DNA from: Verrucomicrobiota bacterium
GTDB taxonomy: Bacteria; Verrucomicrobiota; Verrucomicrobiia; Opitutales; Opitutaceae
Assembly: GCA_019510185.1 (NCBI GenBank)
Contig: JAEKKV010000013.1
Location: forward strand, 62,001 to 126,000
Reading direction: 5' to 3'
Length of the DNA: 64,000 nt
Both the position numbers and the translations under genes were made by a program. This document shows, piece by piece, positions 1-8,600 of this stretch (positions are counted from its first letter, which is position 1; each line of letters begins with the position of its first letter). The notes beneath the pieces were generated by a model. It saw only the letters and a list, made by a program, of their open reading frames with translations. It searched no databases and had not been told where the DNA came from.

Positions 1-2
1 AG

Positions 3-545
3 GAGGGTCGCAAGGCCGGTCGCTGGCTGGTCGAGAAGACCGGCGGCAAGGCCGTCATCGCCGAACTCACCGGCACCCCCGGCGCCGCCCCTGCCATCGA
101 TCGCAAGAAGGGTTTTGAGGAAATCATCTCCACTCATCCCGAGATGAAGATCATCAAGTCCCAGAGCGGCGACTTCACCCGCGCCAAGGGCAAGGAAGTC
201 ATGGAGTCCTTCCTGAAATCCCCCGAGGGCAAACAGATCACCGTCCTCTACGCGCACAACGACGACATGGCCCTCGGTGCCATCCAGGCCATCGAGGAAG
301 CCGGCCTTAAGCCCGGCAAGGACATCGTCATCGTCTCCATCGACGGCGTGAAGGGCGCGTTCGAGGCCATGGCCGCGGGCAAGCTCAACTGCACCGTCGA
401 GTGCAACCCGCTCATCGGACCCCAGCTCTTCGACCTCATCAAGAAAGTGGCCGCGGGTCAGTCCGTGGCGAAGCGCATCGCGGTGGAAGAAGGCGTCTAC
501 GACGAGTCCCAAGCCGCCGCCGAGCTGCCCAAGCGCCAGTACTGA
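3..545 (+). CDS. ytfQ: Sugar ABC transporter substrate-binding protein, YtfQ-like (5' partial)
   Basis: C-terminal about 180 residues of a periplasmic sugar-binding protein; the frame is open from base 3 and the true start lies outside the window. Motifs typical of the YtfQ (galactofuranose-binding) family are visible, such as SQSGDFTRAKGKEVMESF, YAHNDDMALGAIQAIEEAGL and the SIDGV segment, which line ligand-binding loops of the type I periplasmic-binding fold. The ATPase gene follows 24 bp downstream, then two permeases, so this is the capture subunit of one importer. Substrate is inferred from family similarity; a pentose or another hexose is possible. Confidence 0.9.
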   Translation, partial: EGRKAGRWLVEKTGGKAVIAELTGTPGAAPAIDRKKGFEEIISTHPEMKIIKSQSGDFTRAKGKEVMESFLKSPEGKQITVLYAHNDDMALGAIQAIEEAGLKPGKDIVIVSIDGVKGAFEAMAAGKLNCTVECNPLIGPQLFDLIKKVAAGQSVAKRIAVEEGVYDESQAAAELPKRQY

Positions 546-569
546 GTTTTGGTTTAATCGTCCCCTGTC

Positions 570-2090
570 ATGAGCGAGCCCATCCTGAGTTGCCGCGGTC
601 TCACCAAGCGCTTTCCCGGCGTGGTCGCGCTTGACGGGGTCGATTTCTTCGCCCGTCCCGGCGAGGTTCACGCCCTCATGGGCGAGAACGGCGCGGGCAA
701 GAGCACGCTCATCAAGGCCCTCACCGGCGTGCACCCGCGCGACGCCGGTGAAGCCGTGCTGGCCGGGAAGTCGATCCACCCGCGCTCTCCGCGCGAAGCG
801 GAGGCCGCGGGCATCAGCACCGTTTATCAGGAGGTCAATCTCATCCCCGACCTCTCGGTGGCGGAGAACATCTGTCTCGGCCGGCAGGAGACGACGCTGG
901 GATTCATCCGCTGGGGCGCCATTCGCGAACGGGCCAGCGCGGCGCTGGCCCGCCTCGGCGTCGCGGTCGATGTGGACAAGACGCTCTCCGATTGCTCTAT
1001 CGCCATCCAGCAACTCGTCGCCATCGCCCGCGCCACCGACATCTCGGCCCGCGTGCTCATCCTTGACGAGCCGACGTCCAGTCTCGACGACAGCGAAGTC
1101 GAGGAACTGTTCACCGTCGTTCGCCGCCTGCGCGACGAGGGTTGGGCCATCATCTTCGTCTCGCATTTTCTCGACCAGGTTTACGCGCTCGCCGACCGCA
1201 TTACCGTCCTTCGCAACGGCAAGCTCGTCGGAGAATTCCTCGCCGCCGAGCTGCCCCGCTTGCAATTGGTTGCTCACATGATGGGCCGTTCGATCAACGA
1301 GGTGGAGGCCTTGCAGCATCGCGAGCCGCCCGCCCGCCCCGCCGGCGAGCCGCTGGTCTCCGTGCGCGGTTTCGGCCGGCGAGCCAGCGTGCGGCCGCTC
1401 GATCTCGAGGTGCGCCGTGGCGAGGTGCTCGGCCTGGCCGGCCTGCTTGGCTCCGGCCGCACCGAGGTTGCCCGCCTGCTCTTCGGCTTGGATCGCGCCG
1501 ATTCCGGCGAGATGCACGTGGAGGGAAAACCCGCCGCCATGCGTTCGCCGCAGGCCTCGCTGCGCGCCCGCTTCGCCCTCACCCCCGAGGACCGCAAAAG
1601 CCAGGCCATCCTTCCCAATCTCACGGTCCGCGAAAACCTGATCATCGCCCTTCAGGCCCGCCGCGGCATCTGGCGCAAGATTCCGCGTCAGGAACAGGAC
1701 CGTCTGGTCTCCCAGTTCACCCGCGCCCTCGGCATCAAGACGAGCAGCCCCGAGCAGCTCATCCGCAACCTGAGCGGCGGCAACCAGCAGAAGGTCATCC
1801 TCGCCCGCTGGCTCGCCACGGAGCCGCGCCTTCTCCTTCTCGACGAGCCGACCCGCGGCATCGACGTGGGCGCGCAGGCCGACATCGAGCGCCTGCTCGC
1901 CAAACTGCGCGACGAGGGCCTCGCCATCATTTTTATCTGCGCCGACACCGCCGAGCTGGCCCGCAACAGCCAGCGCATCGCCGTCATGCGCGACCGGGCC
2001 AAGGTCGCCGAACTCACCGGAGCCGACCTCAACGAACAGGCGATCATGCGCGCCATCGCGCACGGCGACGCCAGCCACCCTTCTTCCTGA
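570..2090 (+). CDS. ytfR: Sugar ABC transporter ATP-binding protein, YtfR-like
   Basis: A 506-aa double-cassette ATPase of the ribose/galactofuranose type, powering sugar import from the cytoplasmic face. The first domain has Walker A GENGAGKST (38-46), a degenerate signature CSIAIQQ (142-148) and Walker B VLILDEPTS. The second has the degenerate P-loop GLLGSGRTE, usual for the second cassette in this family, and a canonical LSGGNQQ signature. The motif SHFLDQVYALADRITVLRNG is nearly as in E. coli YtfR. It follows the binding protein by 24 bp and is followed by a permease 6 bp later, consistent with one operon. Confidence 0.92.
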   Translation: MSEPILSCRGLTKRFPGVVALDGVDFFARPGEVHALMGENGAGKSTLIKALTGVHPRDAGEAVLAGKSIHPRSPREAEAAGISTVYQEVNLIPDLSVAENICLGRQETTLGFIRWGAIRERASAALARLGVAVDVDKTLSDCSIAIQQLVAIARATDISARVLILDEPTSSLDDSEVEELFTVVRRLRDEGWAIIFVSHFLDQVYALADRITVLRNGKLVGEFLAAELPRLQLVAHMMGRSINEVEALQHREPPARPAGEPLVSVRGFGRRASVRPLDLEVRRGEVLGLAGLLGSGRTEVARLLFGLDRADSGEMHVEGKPAAMRSPQASLRARFALTPEDRKSQAILPNLTVRENLIIALQARRGIWRKIPRQEQDRLVSQFTRALGIKTSSPEQLIRNLSGGNQQKVILARWLATEPRLLLLDEPTRGIDVGAQADIERLLAKLRDEGLAIIFICADTAELARNSQRIAVMRDRAKVAELTGADLNEQAIMRAIAHGDASHPSS

Positions 2091-2096
2091 CGCATC

Positions 2097-3149
2097 ATGT
2101 GGATCGATCTTGTTTTCTGGGCCGGTTTCGCCGGCCTCTTGTGGGTTAACCGCAGCCGGCCGGTCTTCTGGCCGTTGCTCGCGCTCGGCCTGCTGCTCCT
2201 TTTCAACCGCTTCACCACGCCGGGATTCTTCGATTTGGAAATCCGTGACGGCCGTCTCTACGGCAGCTTGGTAGACGTGATCAACCAAGGCTCGAAGGTC
2301 ATGCTGCTCGCTCTTGGCATGACGCTGGTCATCGCCACCGGTGGTGTGGATCTCTCGGTTGGCGCGATCATGGCGATCGCCGGCGCCGTGCTGGCGCAGG
2401 TGGTCGGCGTCGCGCACCTCTCGGTGACCGTCGCCATCGTCGCGGCGCTCGCCGCCGGTCTGCTGGCCGGCGCGTGGAACGGCTTGCTGGTCGCCGGCCT
2501 TCGCATTCAGCCAATCGTCGCGACGCTGATTCTCATGGTCGCCGGTCGTGGCATCGCCCAGCTGATCACCGACGGCCAGATCATCAATTTCGAGCAGCCC
2601 GCGCTGGTCTTCCTCGGCAACGGCAGTCTTTTCGGCCTGCCCTTCACGCTCACGCTGGTCCTCGCGATGTTCATTTTCACCGCGCTGCTCGTGCGCGGCA
2701 CCGCCCTCGGTCTCTTCATCGAGGCGGTGGGCGACAACGAAACCGCCAGCCATTTCACCGGCCTGTCGGCGCAGCGGGTTAAGTTTCTCGTCTACGTCTT
2801 CGCGGGCTTCTGCGCCGGCCTCGCCGGCTTGGTGGCGGCTTCCAATATCAAGAGCGCCGACGCCAATCATGCGGGCCTCTACCTTGAGCTCGACGCCATC
2901 CTCGCGGTGGTGGTCGGCGGCACGGCCCTGACGGGCGGACGTTTCCAGCTCGCCGGTTCGCTGGTGGGCGCGCTGCTCATCCAGACGCTCAGCACCACGC
3001 TTTACGCCCGCAACGTCAGCGCCGACATCGCGCCTGTGCCCAAGGCCATCGTCATCTTGGCTGTCTGCCTGCTGCAATCGCCTGTTCTCCGCGGAAAGAT
3101 CGCGCGTCTCGGACGCTTCCTGCCGAAGACGAAAGGAGGCGCGGCATGA
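2097..3149 (+). CDS. ytfT: Sugar ABC transporter permease, YtfT-like
   Basis: A 350-aa polytopic inner-membrane protein of the BPD_transp_2 (RbsC) family, with the hallmark TGGVDLSVGAIMAIAG near the first third and VVGGTALTGG towards the C-terminus. It forms half of the transmembrane channel. The stop overlaps the next permease start by 4 bp (ATGA at 3146-3149), so translation is probably coupled and the two permeases would act as a heterodimer, as YtfT/YjfF do. The N-terminus is longer than in RbsC, with an extra hydrophobic segment. Confidence 0.9.
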   Translation: MWIDLVFWAGFAGLLWVNRSRPVFWPLLALGLLLLFNRFTTPGFFDLEIRDGRLYGSLVDVINQGSKVMLLALGMTLVIATGGVDLSVGAIMAIAGAVLAQVVGVAHLSVTVAIVAALAAGLLAGAWNGLLVAGLRIQPIVATLILMVAGRGIAQLITDGQIINFEQPALVFLGNGSLFGLPFTLTLVLAMFIFTALLVRGTALGLFIEAVGDNETASHFTGLSAQRVKFLVYVFAGFCAGLAGLVAASNIKSADANHAGLYLELDAILAVVVGGTALTGGRFQLAGSLVGALLIQTLSTTLYARNVSADIAPVPKAIVILAVCLLQSPVLRGKIARLGRFLPKTKGGAA

Positions 3150-4114
3150 AAAAGCTCCGTCTCTCCCCGCAGACCATTCCGATGGTCGCCTCGGTGGCCG
3201 TGCTCATCGTGCTCTACGTGGGCGGTTGCCTGGCGTTCGATAATTTCGGATCGCTGCGGGTGCTCATCAATCTCTTCGGCGACAACGCATTTCTGGGCGT
3301 TGCCGCTATCGGCATCACCTTCGTCATTCTTTCCGGCGGCATCGACCTGTCGGTCGGCGCGGTGGTGGCGCTCACCAGCATTCTAATCGCAGGGCTGATC
3401 GGCCATGGTTTGCATCCGCTGGCGGCCATCGCCGTTTCTTTGGCGTTCGGTGCGGCGTTCGGCGCGCTCATGGGCACGCTGATCCAAGTGTTCGAGCTGC
3501 CGCCGTTTCTCGTGACGCTCGGCGGCATGTTTCTCGCGCGCGGACTCGGTTTCGTCGTGCATCCCGAATCACTGTCCATCGATCATCCCTTCTACGGCGA
3601 TTTCGTTTCGCAGACGCTGTCCCTGCCGGTCACGCGCAAGCTCTCGATTCCGTTCACGGCGGTGTGCCTGGTCGCAGTGGTGATCGGGGCGACGATGCTC
3701 GCGCGCTGGTCGCGCTTTGGTCGGAACGTCCGTGCCATCGGTTCCAGCGAGGCGTCCGCGCGACTCATGGGCGTGCCCATCGCCCGCACGAAGATCCTGG
3801 TTTACACGCTCGCCGGCGCCCTGTCGGCGCTCGGCGGCGTGGTGGCGACGTTTTATATGCAGTCGGGCAACCCCGCCTCGTTCGTCGGACTGGAGCTCGA
3901 CGCGATCGCGGCGGCGGTCATCGGCGGCACGCTTTTGCGCGGCGGCGTAGGCTTCATCCCGGGCACGCTGGTGGGCGTGCTGATCTTGGGAGTGATCCAG
4001 ACGCTGATCATTTTCCAAGGAACGCTGAACTCCTGGTGGACGCGCATCGCGGTGGGCGGTCTGCTGTTCGTCTTCATTCTTCTGCAGCAGCTGATCACGC
4101 GTCGGAAGAAGTAA
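3146..4114 (+). CDS. yjfF: Sugar ABC transporter permease, YjfF-like
   Basis: A 322-aa BPD_transp_2 permease, the second membrane subunit of the importer. It carries the family motif LSGGIDLSVGAVVALTS and the C-terminal IGGTLLRGGVGFIPGTLVG. Translationally coupled to the preceding permease by the ATGA overlap. It ends in a basic tail (TRRKK), as expected for a cytoplasmic C-terminus. The paired, non-identical permeases favour the YtfT/YjfF arrangement over the RbsC homodimer. Confidence 0.9.
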   Translation: MKKLRLSPQTIPMVASVAVLIVLYVGGCLAFDNFGSLRVLINLFGDNAFLGVAAIGITFVILSGGIDLSVGAVVALTSILIAGLIGHGLHPLAAIAVSLAFGAAFGALMGTLIQVFELPPFLVTLGGMFLARGLGFVVHPESLSIDHPFYGDFVSQTLSLPVTRKLSIPFTAVCLVAVVIGATMLARWSRFGRNVRAIGSSEASARLMGVPIARTKILVYTLAGALSALGGVVATFYMQSGNPASFVGLELDAIAAAVIGGTLLRGGVGFIPGTLVGVLILGVIQTLIIFQGTLNSWWTRIAVGGLLFVFILLQQLITRRKK

Positions 4115-4187
4115 GGCCTGTGGGAAATCCAGGTTACGGGACGGGTTGAGGATTGTGGGAGGACGCCGGAGCGGATTGGTTTACCCC

Positions 4188-4955
4188 ATGATCCAACCCG
4201 GCTTGGTCTCCGTCACCTTTCGAAAGCTTTCGCCTGCGGAGATCGTGTCGCTGGTGAAACAGGCCGGATTGAAGGGCATCGAGTGGGGAGGCGATCTCCA
4301 CGTGCCGCACGGCGATCTCGTGCGGGCGCGCGAGGTGCGTGAACTCACCCACGAAGCCGGCCTGAGCGTCGCCGCCTATGGCAGTTACTATCGCGTGGGC
4401 CAGAGCGAGACGGCGGGTTTGTCCTTTGAGCGGGTGCTGGAAACCGCAGTGGAGCTGGGTGCCGGCACCGTCCGCGTGTGGCCGGGCGGCGCGGGTTCCG
4501 ACGCGACGGATGAGGAGGGCCGCTGGAAAATCATCCAGGATCTCCGGCGTATCGCGGACCTCGCCGCGCGTGCGCGCGTGACGGTCTCCATGGAATTCCA
4601 CGGCGGCACCCTCACCGACACCAACGAGTCGGCGAGCAAGCTCCTCGTCGAGGTCGATCATCCGAACATTCTCACCTGCTGGCAGCCGCACAACGGCGAG
4701 GCGACGGAGGAGTGCGTGCGCGGGCTGCGCGAAGTGCTGCCGCGCGTGGGCAACGTGCATGTTTTTCATTGGTGGCCGACGGCGGCCGAGCGGCATCCGT
4801 TGGCGGCCGGCGCGGAACGTTGGGCGCAATTCTGGCCGCTGCTCCGGCAGGCGCCTGGGGACCGCTTTGCGCTGCTGGAATTCGTCCAGGGCGACGAGCC
4901 CGCCGCCTTTCTGCGCGACGCCGAAACGCTCAAACAGTGGCTGGCGGAAACCTGA
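4188..4955 (+). CDS. Sugar phosphate isomerase/epimerase-like TIM-barrel protein
   Basis: A 256-aa protein of the AP-endonuclease-2/xylose isomerase-like TIM-barrel superfamily. Acidic and His residues at strand ends fit the divalent metal site of these epimerases: EWGGD near the N-terminus, SMEFHGGTLTD in the middle, WQPHNGEA, HVFHW and LLEFVQGDEPAAF. The ATG at 4188 is chosen over an in-frame TTG at 4146 because homology-like sequence (VSVTFRKLSPAEIVSLV) begins right after it. It lies 73 bp after the permease genes in the same direction, so it probably acts on the imported sugar or a derivative. The exact reaction is not predictable. Confidence 0.78.
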   Translation: MIQPGLVSVTFRKLSPAEIVSLVKQAGLKGIEWGGDLHVPHGDLVRAREVRELTHEAGLSVAAYGSYYRVGQSETAGLSFERVLETAVELGAGTVRVWPGGAGSDATDEEGRWKIIQDLRRIADLAARARVTVSMEFHGGTLTDTNESASKLLVEVDHPNILTCWQPHNGEATEECVRGLREVLPRVGNVHVFHWWPTAAERHPLAAGAERWAQFWPLLRQAPGDRFALLEFVQGDEPAAFLRDAETLKQWLAET

Positions 4956-5019
4956 GCCTCCTTTCTTGGAGTGGGGCGCACCCTTGACTTGGCGGAGGAC
5001 GCGCGCCGTTGATCACGGG

Positions 5020-5571
5020 ATGAACCATCGGGATTTTCGCGCGGAGGTCGGGCCGGCTGTCGTCACGGTCGTCGCGCGGTTCCTGGCGCAGAATGGGCTG
5101 GCTCCGCTTGCGGACTCCGATCTTGCGGTGTGGGTGACGGTGCTGGAAGCAATCGGAACGGAGCTCGGAACCGGGGCGGGTGCGGGCGGCGAGTTGCCCG
5201 AGCCGGCGGTGAAGGCCGGGGTTGACCGGTTGCTGGCGACGCTGGTCGTGCCGCGGCCGGAACTGGCCGGTTTGGCGAAGCAGCTGATCAAAGGCTGCCA
5301 TCAGCCCGACTATCCCCGGTGCCGTGAGTCATACCACGAAACCGATGCCGGCGGCCGATGCCGACGCCAGGAATTGGACTACGACCGGGCCCGGGTGAGC
5401 GGGGCGCATTGCGTGGACTGTCCGCATTGGCGCGAGTGGACGCCGGAAACGCACGCGGCGCGGCTGGCGGCGGCGTGGAGCGGGGGCGCGGATGCCTTCC
5501 GCAGGCACCAGGAAGTATTTTTGCCCGAGGATTTCCGGGCATTGCGCCTGCTAACACGACCGCGAGCGTAG
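5020..5571 (+). CDS. Hypothetical Cys-rich protein
   Basis: A 183-aa protein not recognised as a known family. The N-terminal half is acidic and helical (MNHRDFRAEVGPAVVTVV). The second half carries five Cys within about 60 residues: GCHQPDYPRC, GGRC and AHCVDCPHW, ending in a CxxC, with nearby His. The spacing suggests a bound metal (zinc or an Fe-S cluster) but no defined signature. The ATG at 5020 is preferred over in-frame upstream TTG codons; a GGAGG lies 23 bp upstream, too far for an ideal ribosome site. No signal peptide. It sits between the sugar operon and the large kinase without an obvious partner. Confidence 0.6.
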   Translation: MNHRDFRAEVGPAVVTVVARFLAQNGLAPLADSDLAVWVTVLEAIGTELGTGAGAGGELPEPAVKAGVDRLLATLVVPRPELAGLAKQLIKGCHQPDYPRCRESYHETDAGGRCRRQELDYDRARVSGAHCVDCPHWREWTPETHAARLAAAWSGGADAFRRHQEVFLPEDFRALRLLTRPRA

Positions 5572-5653
5572 CCCCAAACACCACCATGACCGCTCGCAAC
5601 ACTTCAACGTCCATCGCTTTGCGCCTCGACAAAATCCTTGGTGGAATATTCGG

Positions 5654-5671
5654 TTGTAAACTTTTTTACAA
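5654..5671. promoter_or_regulatory. Inverted repeat just upstream of the hybrid kinase start
   Basis: TTGTAAA-CTTT-TTTACAA: 7-bp perfect arms with a 4-nt spacer, ending 6 bp before the ATG at 5678. It sits where a Shine-Dalgarno sequence would be expected, and none is visible. It could be an operator or an RNA hairpin affecting translation; function is inferred only from position. Confidence 0.35.
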
Positions 5672-5677
5672 AAGCGG

Positions 5678-8600
5678 ATGCCACGTATCGTTCCCCTGCG
5701 TTCAATGAGCTTCGGCTTGGTTGCTTTGCTGCTGCCGACGGTTTCCGCAAGCGCGGCGGAGGGCTCGTCTTTTGCGGCCTTGGGTCCCGAGGCCATATGG
5801 CTGCGCTGGATCGGCGCGATTTTTGTGATCATGGCGATCGGCGGCCTGTTGGTCTTTTGGATCAACTTGCGCCTGCAGGGTCAGGTCGGCGCGCAGACGC
5901 GCGCCTTGCGCGCCTCCGAGGTGCGAATGCGCAATCTCTTCGAAAACACGCCGGTGGCGATCGTGGAGATGGACTTCTCCGCGGTGGTGGCGTGGTTGGA
6001 AGGATTGCGGCGCGAGGGAGTGACCGATTTGCTCACGCATCTGGCGGCTCATCAGGGGCTGTCGGCCGAGAAATTTCCGTTGGTGCGCGTGATTGCGGCC
6101 AATCGCACGGTGTTGCGGTTGAGCGGCGCCCGCGATGTGGAAGATTACGAGCGTTTGCGGATCAAAACGCGGACACCGGCGGTGATCGACGCGTTTGAGG
6201 CGCAGTTGTGCGCGCTCTGGGACGGAGCCGTGGAGATGACCCGGGAGCTGCGCTATCGTGGCGTCGACGGGCTGCCGGGCCACAGCCTGATGCACTGGAG
6301 CATGCCGGAGGAAGCCGGCCGGCCCGATCATACGCGGGTACAGGTGGCGTTCACCGATTTGGGCATGTTGCGCGCCACCGAGGAAAAATTGCGCGAGATC
6401 GAGGACCGCTGGCGGCTGGCTGTGATCAGCATCAACGCCGGCATCTGGGAGTATAACTTCACCACCGGGGAAATGTTTTTCTCCGACCGCTGGAAGGAAA
6501 TCATCGGCTTCGCGCCCGAGGAGCTGGCCAACGAGCGCGGCGAGTTCTGGACGCGCATCCACTCCGACGATTTGGATCGGGTGAAGCAGGCGATGAGCGA
6601 CTATCTGAGCGGCCAGAGAGGGAACTATTCAGTCGAGTTTCGCATGCGCTGCCGGGACGGCTCCTACAAGTGGATCCTCTCGCGCGGCCGGGCGCTTTTC
6701 GACGCGACAGGCAAGCCTCAGCGGCTTATCGGCGCCCACTCCGACATCGACGAGAGCAAGCGGGCCGAGGCGGCCTTGCGCAGCAGCAGTGCGCGCTACC
6801 GGATGCTCTTCGAGTCCAATCCCAGTCCCATGTGGGTCTACGACCGGAGCACGTTTGTGTTTCTCATGGTCAACACCGCCGCGGTGCGAGCCTATGGCTA
6901 CACGCGGGAGGAGTTTTTGCAGATGACCATCTTCGACCTGCGCACGGCGGTCGAGGCCGAGCGTCTGCGCGAGGCGATCGCCGGCCGGCCGGTTGGCGGT
7001 CATGAGCATGATCCGCTGCTCTGGCGTCACCTTTGCAAGGACGGCGCCGAGGTTTACGCCGAGGTCGCTACCCGCGACTACGAGCTGGACGGCCGGCCGG
7101 CGGTGCTGGTGGTCGCGCAGGATGTCACCCAGCGTCATCTGGCGGAGGAGCAGTTGCGTTCCAGCGAGACCCGTTATCGCACGCTTTTCGAAAGCGCGGT
7201 CGAGGGCGTTTACGAGTCCACCGCCGACGGGTTCCGCTCGGTCAATCCCGCGCTCGCCCGCATGTTCGGGTTTGGCAATCCGGCGGAGATGCTCGGCGAC
7301 CGGCGCAGGGATTTCTCCGCACTCTACGTGCAGCCCGGCCGTCGCGCCGAGTTTCTTGCGCTCATGCGCGGACGGGACGCGCTGTTCGATTTCGAATCCG
7401 AGATCCGCCGGCCCGACGGTTCCATCCGTTGGATATCCGAGAACGCCAGTGCCGTGCGGGACAAGAACGGCCAGTTGCTCTACATCCATGGTTTTGTCTC
7501 GGACATCACCGATCGTCGTCAGGCGGAGAACGCTCTGCGTTCGTCCGAAGAGCGCTATCGGGTGCTGTTCGAAAACGCGCCGGTGGCCATTCTCGAATAT
7601 GACTTCAGTCCCGTGCTCCGCTGGTTGCGCAAGGCGCGCGAGACCGGGGTGCAGGATATCTTGGCCCACCTGGACAACGACGCCGCGGCCTACGCGGCGG
7701 CCATGGAGCGCGTGGAACTTGTCGGGCTGAACCGCGAAGCGATGCAGCTGGTGGCGGCGTCCTCGAAGCAGGAGGTGGTGGAGAGTTTGCGGGACGTTTT
7801 CATCGGAGAGGCCGAGATCGGCCACCGCTCGGTGTGCCGGGCCTTGTGGGAGGGGCGCAACGCCTTGGAGGGCGAACTCACCATCAACGCCATCGACGGG
7901 ATGCCGCGCCGTGTTTTTTACCGCTGGTGGGTGCCCTCGCTGGGTGATGAAGCGAGCTTTGCCTGGACGCAGATCGTGCTCGTCGACCTCACCGGTATCA
8001 AACGCACGGAGGCGGCGCTCGCGGCCGAGCGGGAGCGCCTGAGCGTGACGTTGCGGGCCATGGCCGAAGGGGTGATCACCACCGACATGCAGGGGAAGGT
8101 GCTGTTTCTCAACGAAGCTGCCGGACAGCTCACCGGGTGGAGCGAAGAGGTGGCCATCGGGCGCCGGGTCGACGAGGTGTGCGTGCTTCGCCATGAAAAA
8201 ACCAATGCCGTGGTGACGGTCCCGGTCGGAGCCGCGCTCGCCGGCGCGAATGTGATCGAGCTGCCGATGGACACCGTTCTGCTCGATCGTCAGGGCGTCC
8301 CCCGCCTTGTTGAGGGTCGGGGCGCGCCCATCCATGACCTGAACAGCCAGGCGATCGGCGCGGTGCTGGTGTTGCGCGATGTCACGGAGCGAGCCCGGCT
8401 GGAGGGCGAGATCCTGCGCGCCTCCAAGCTCGAATCCGTCGGCATCCTGGCTGGCGGCATCGCCCATGATTTCAACAACCTGCTCACGGTCGTGATGGGC
8501 AATCTCACCCTGGCGATGCTCGACTCGCAGGCGATGGCCGCGGCCGGTCGCTGGCTGCAGGATGCGGAGCGTGGCGTCATGCGCGCCCGCGATCTCACCC

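Noticed and set aside
5288..5632. 114-codon minus-strand frame with a hydrophobic start
   Set aside because: It covers the Cys-rich gene's 3' half on the opposite strand and turns Pro/Arg-rich after 30 residues; looks like chance.
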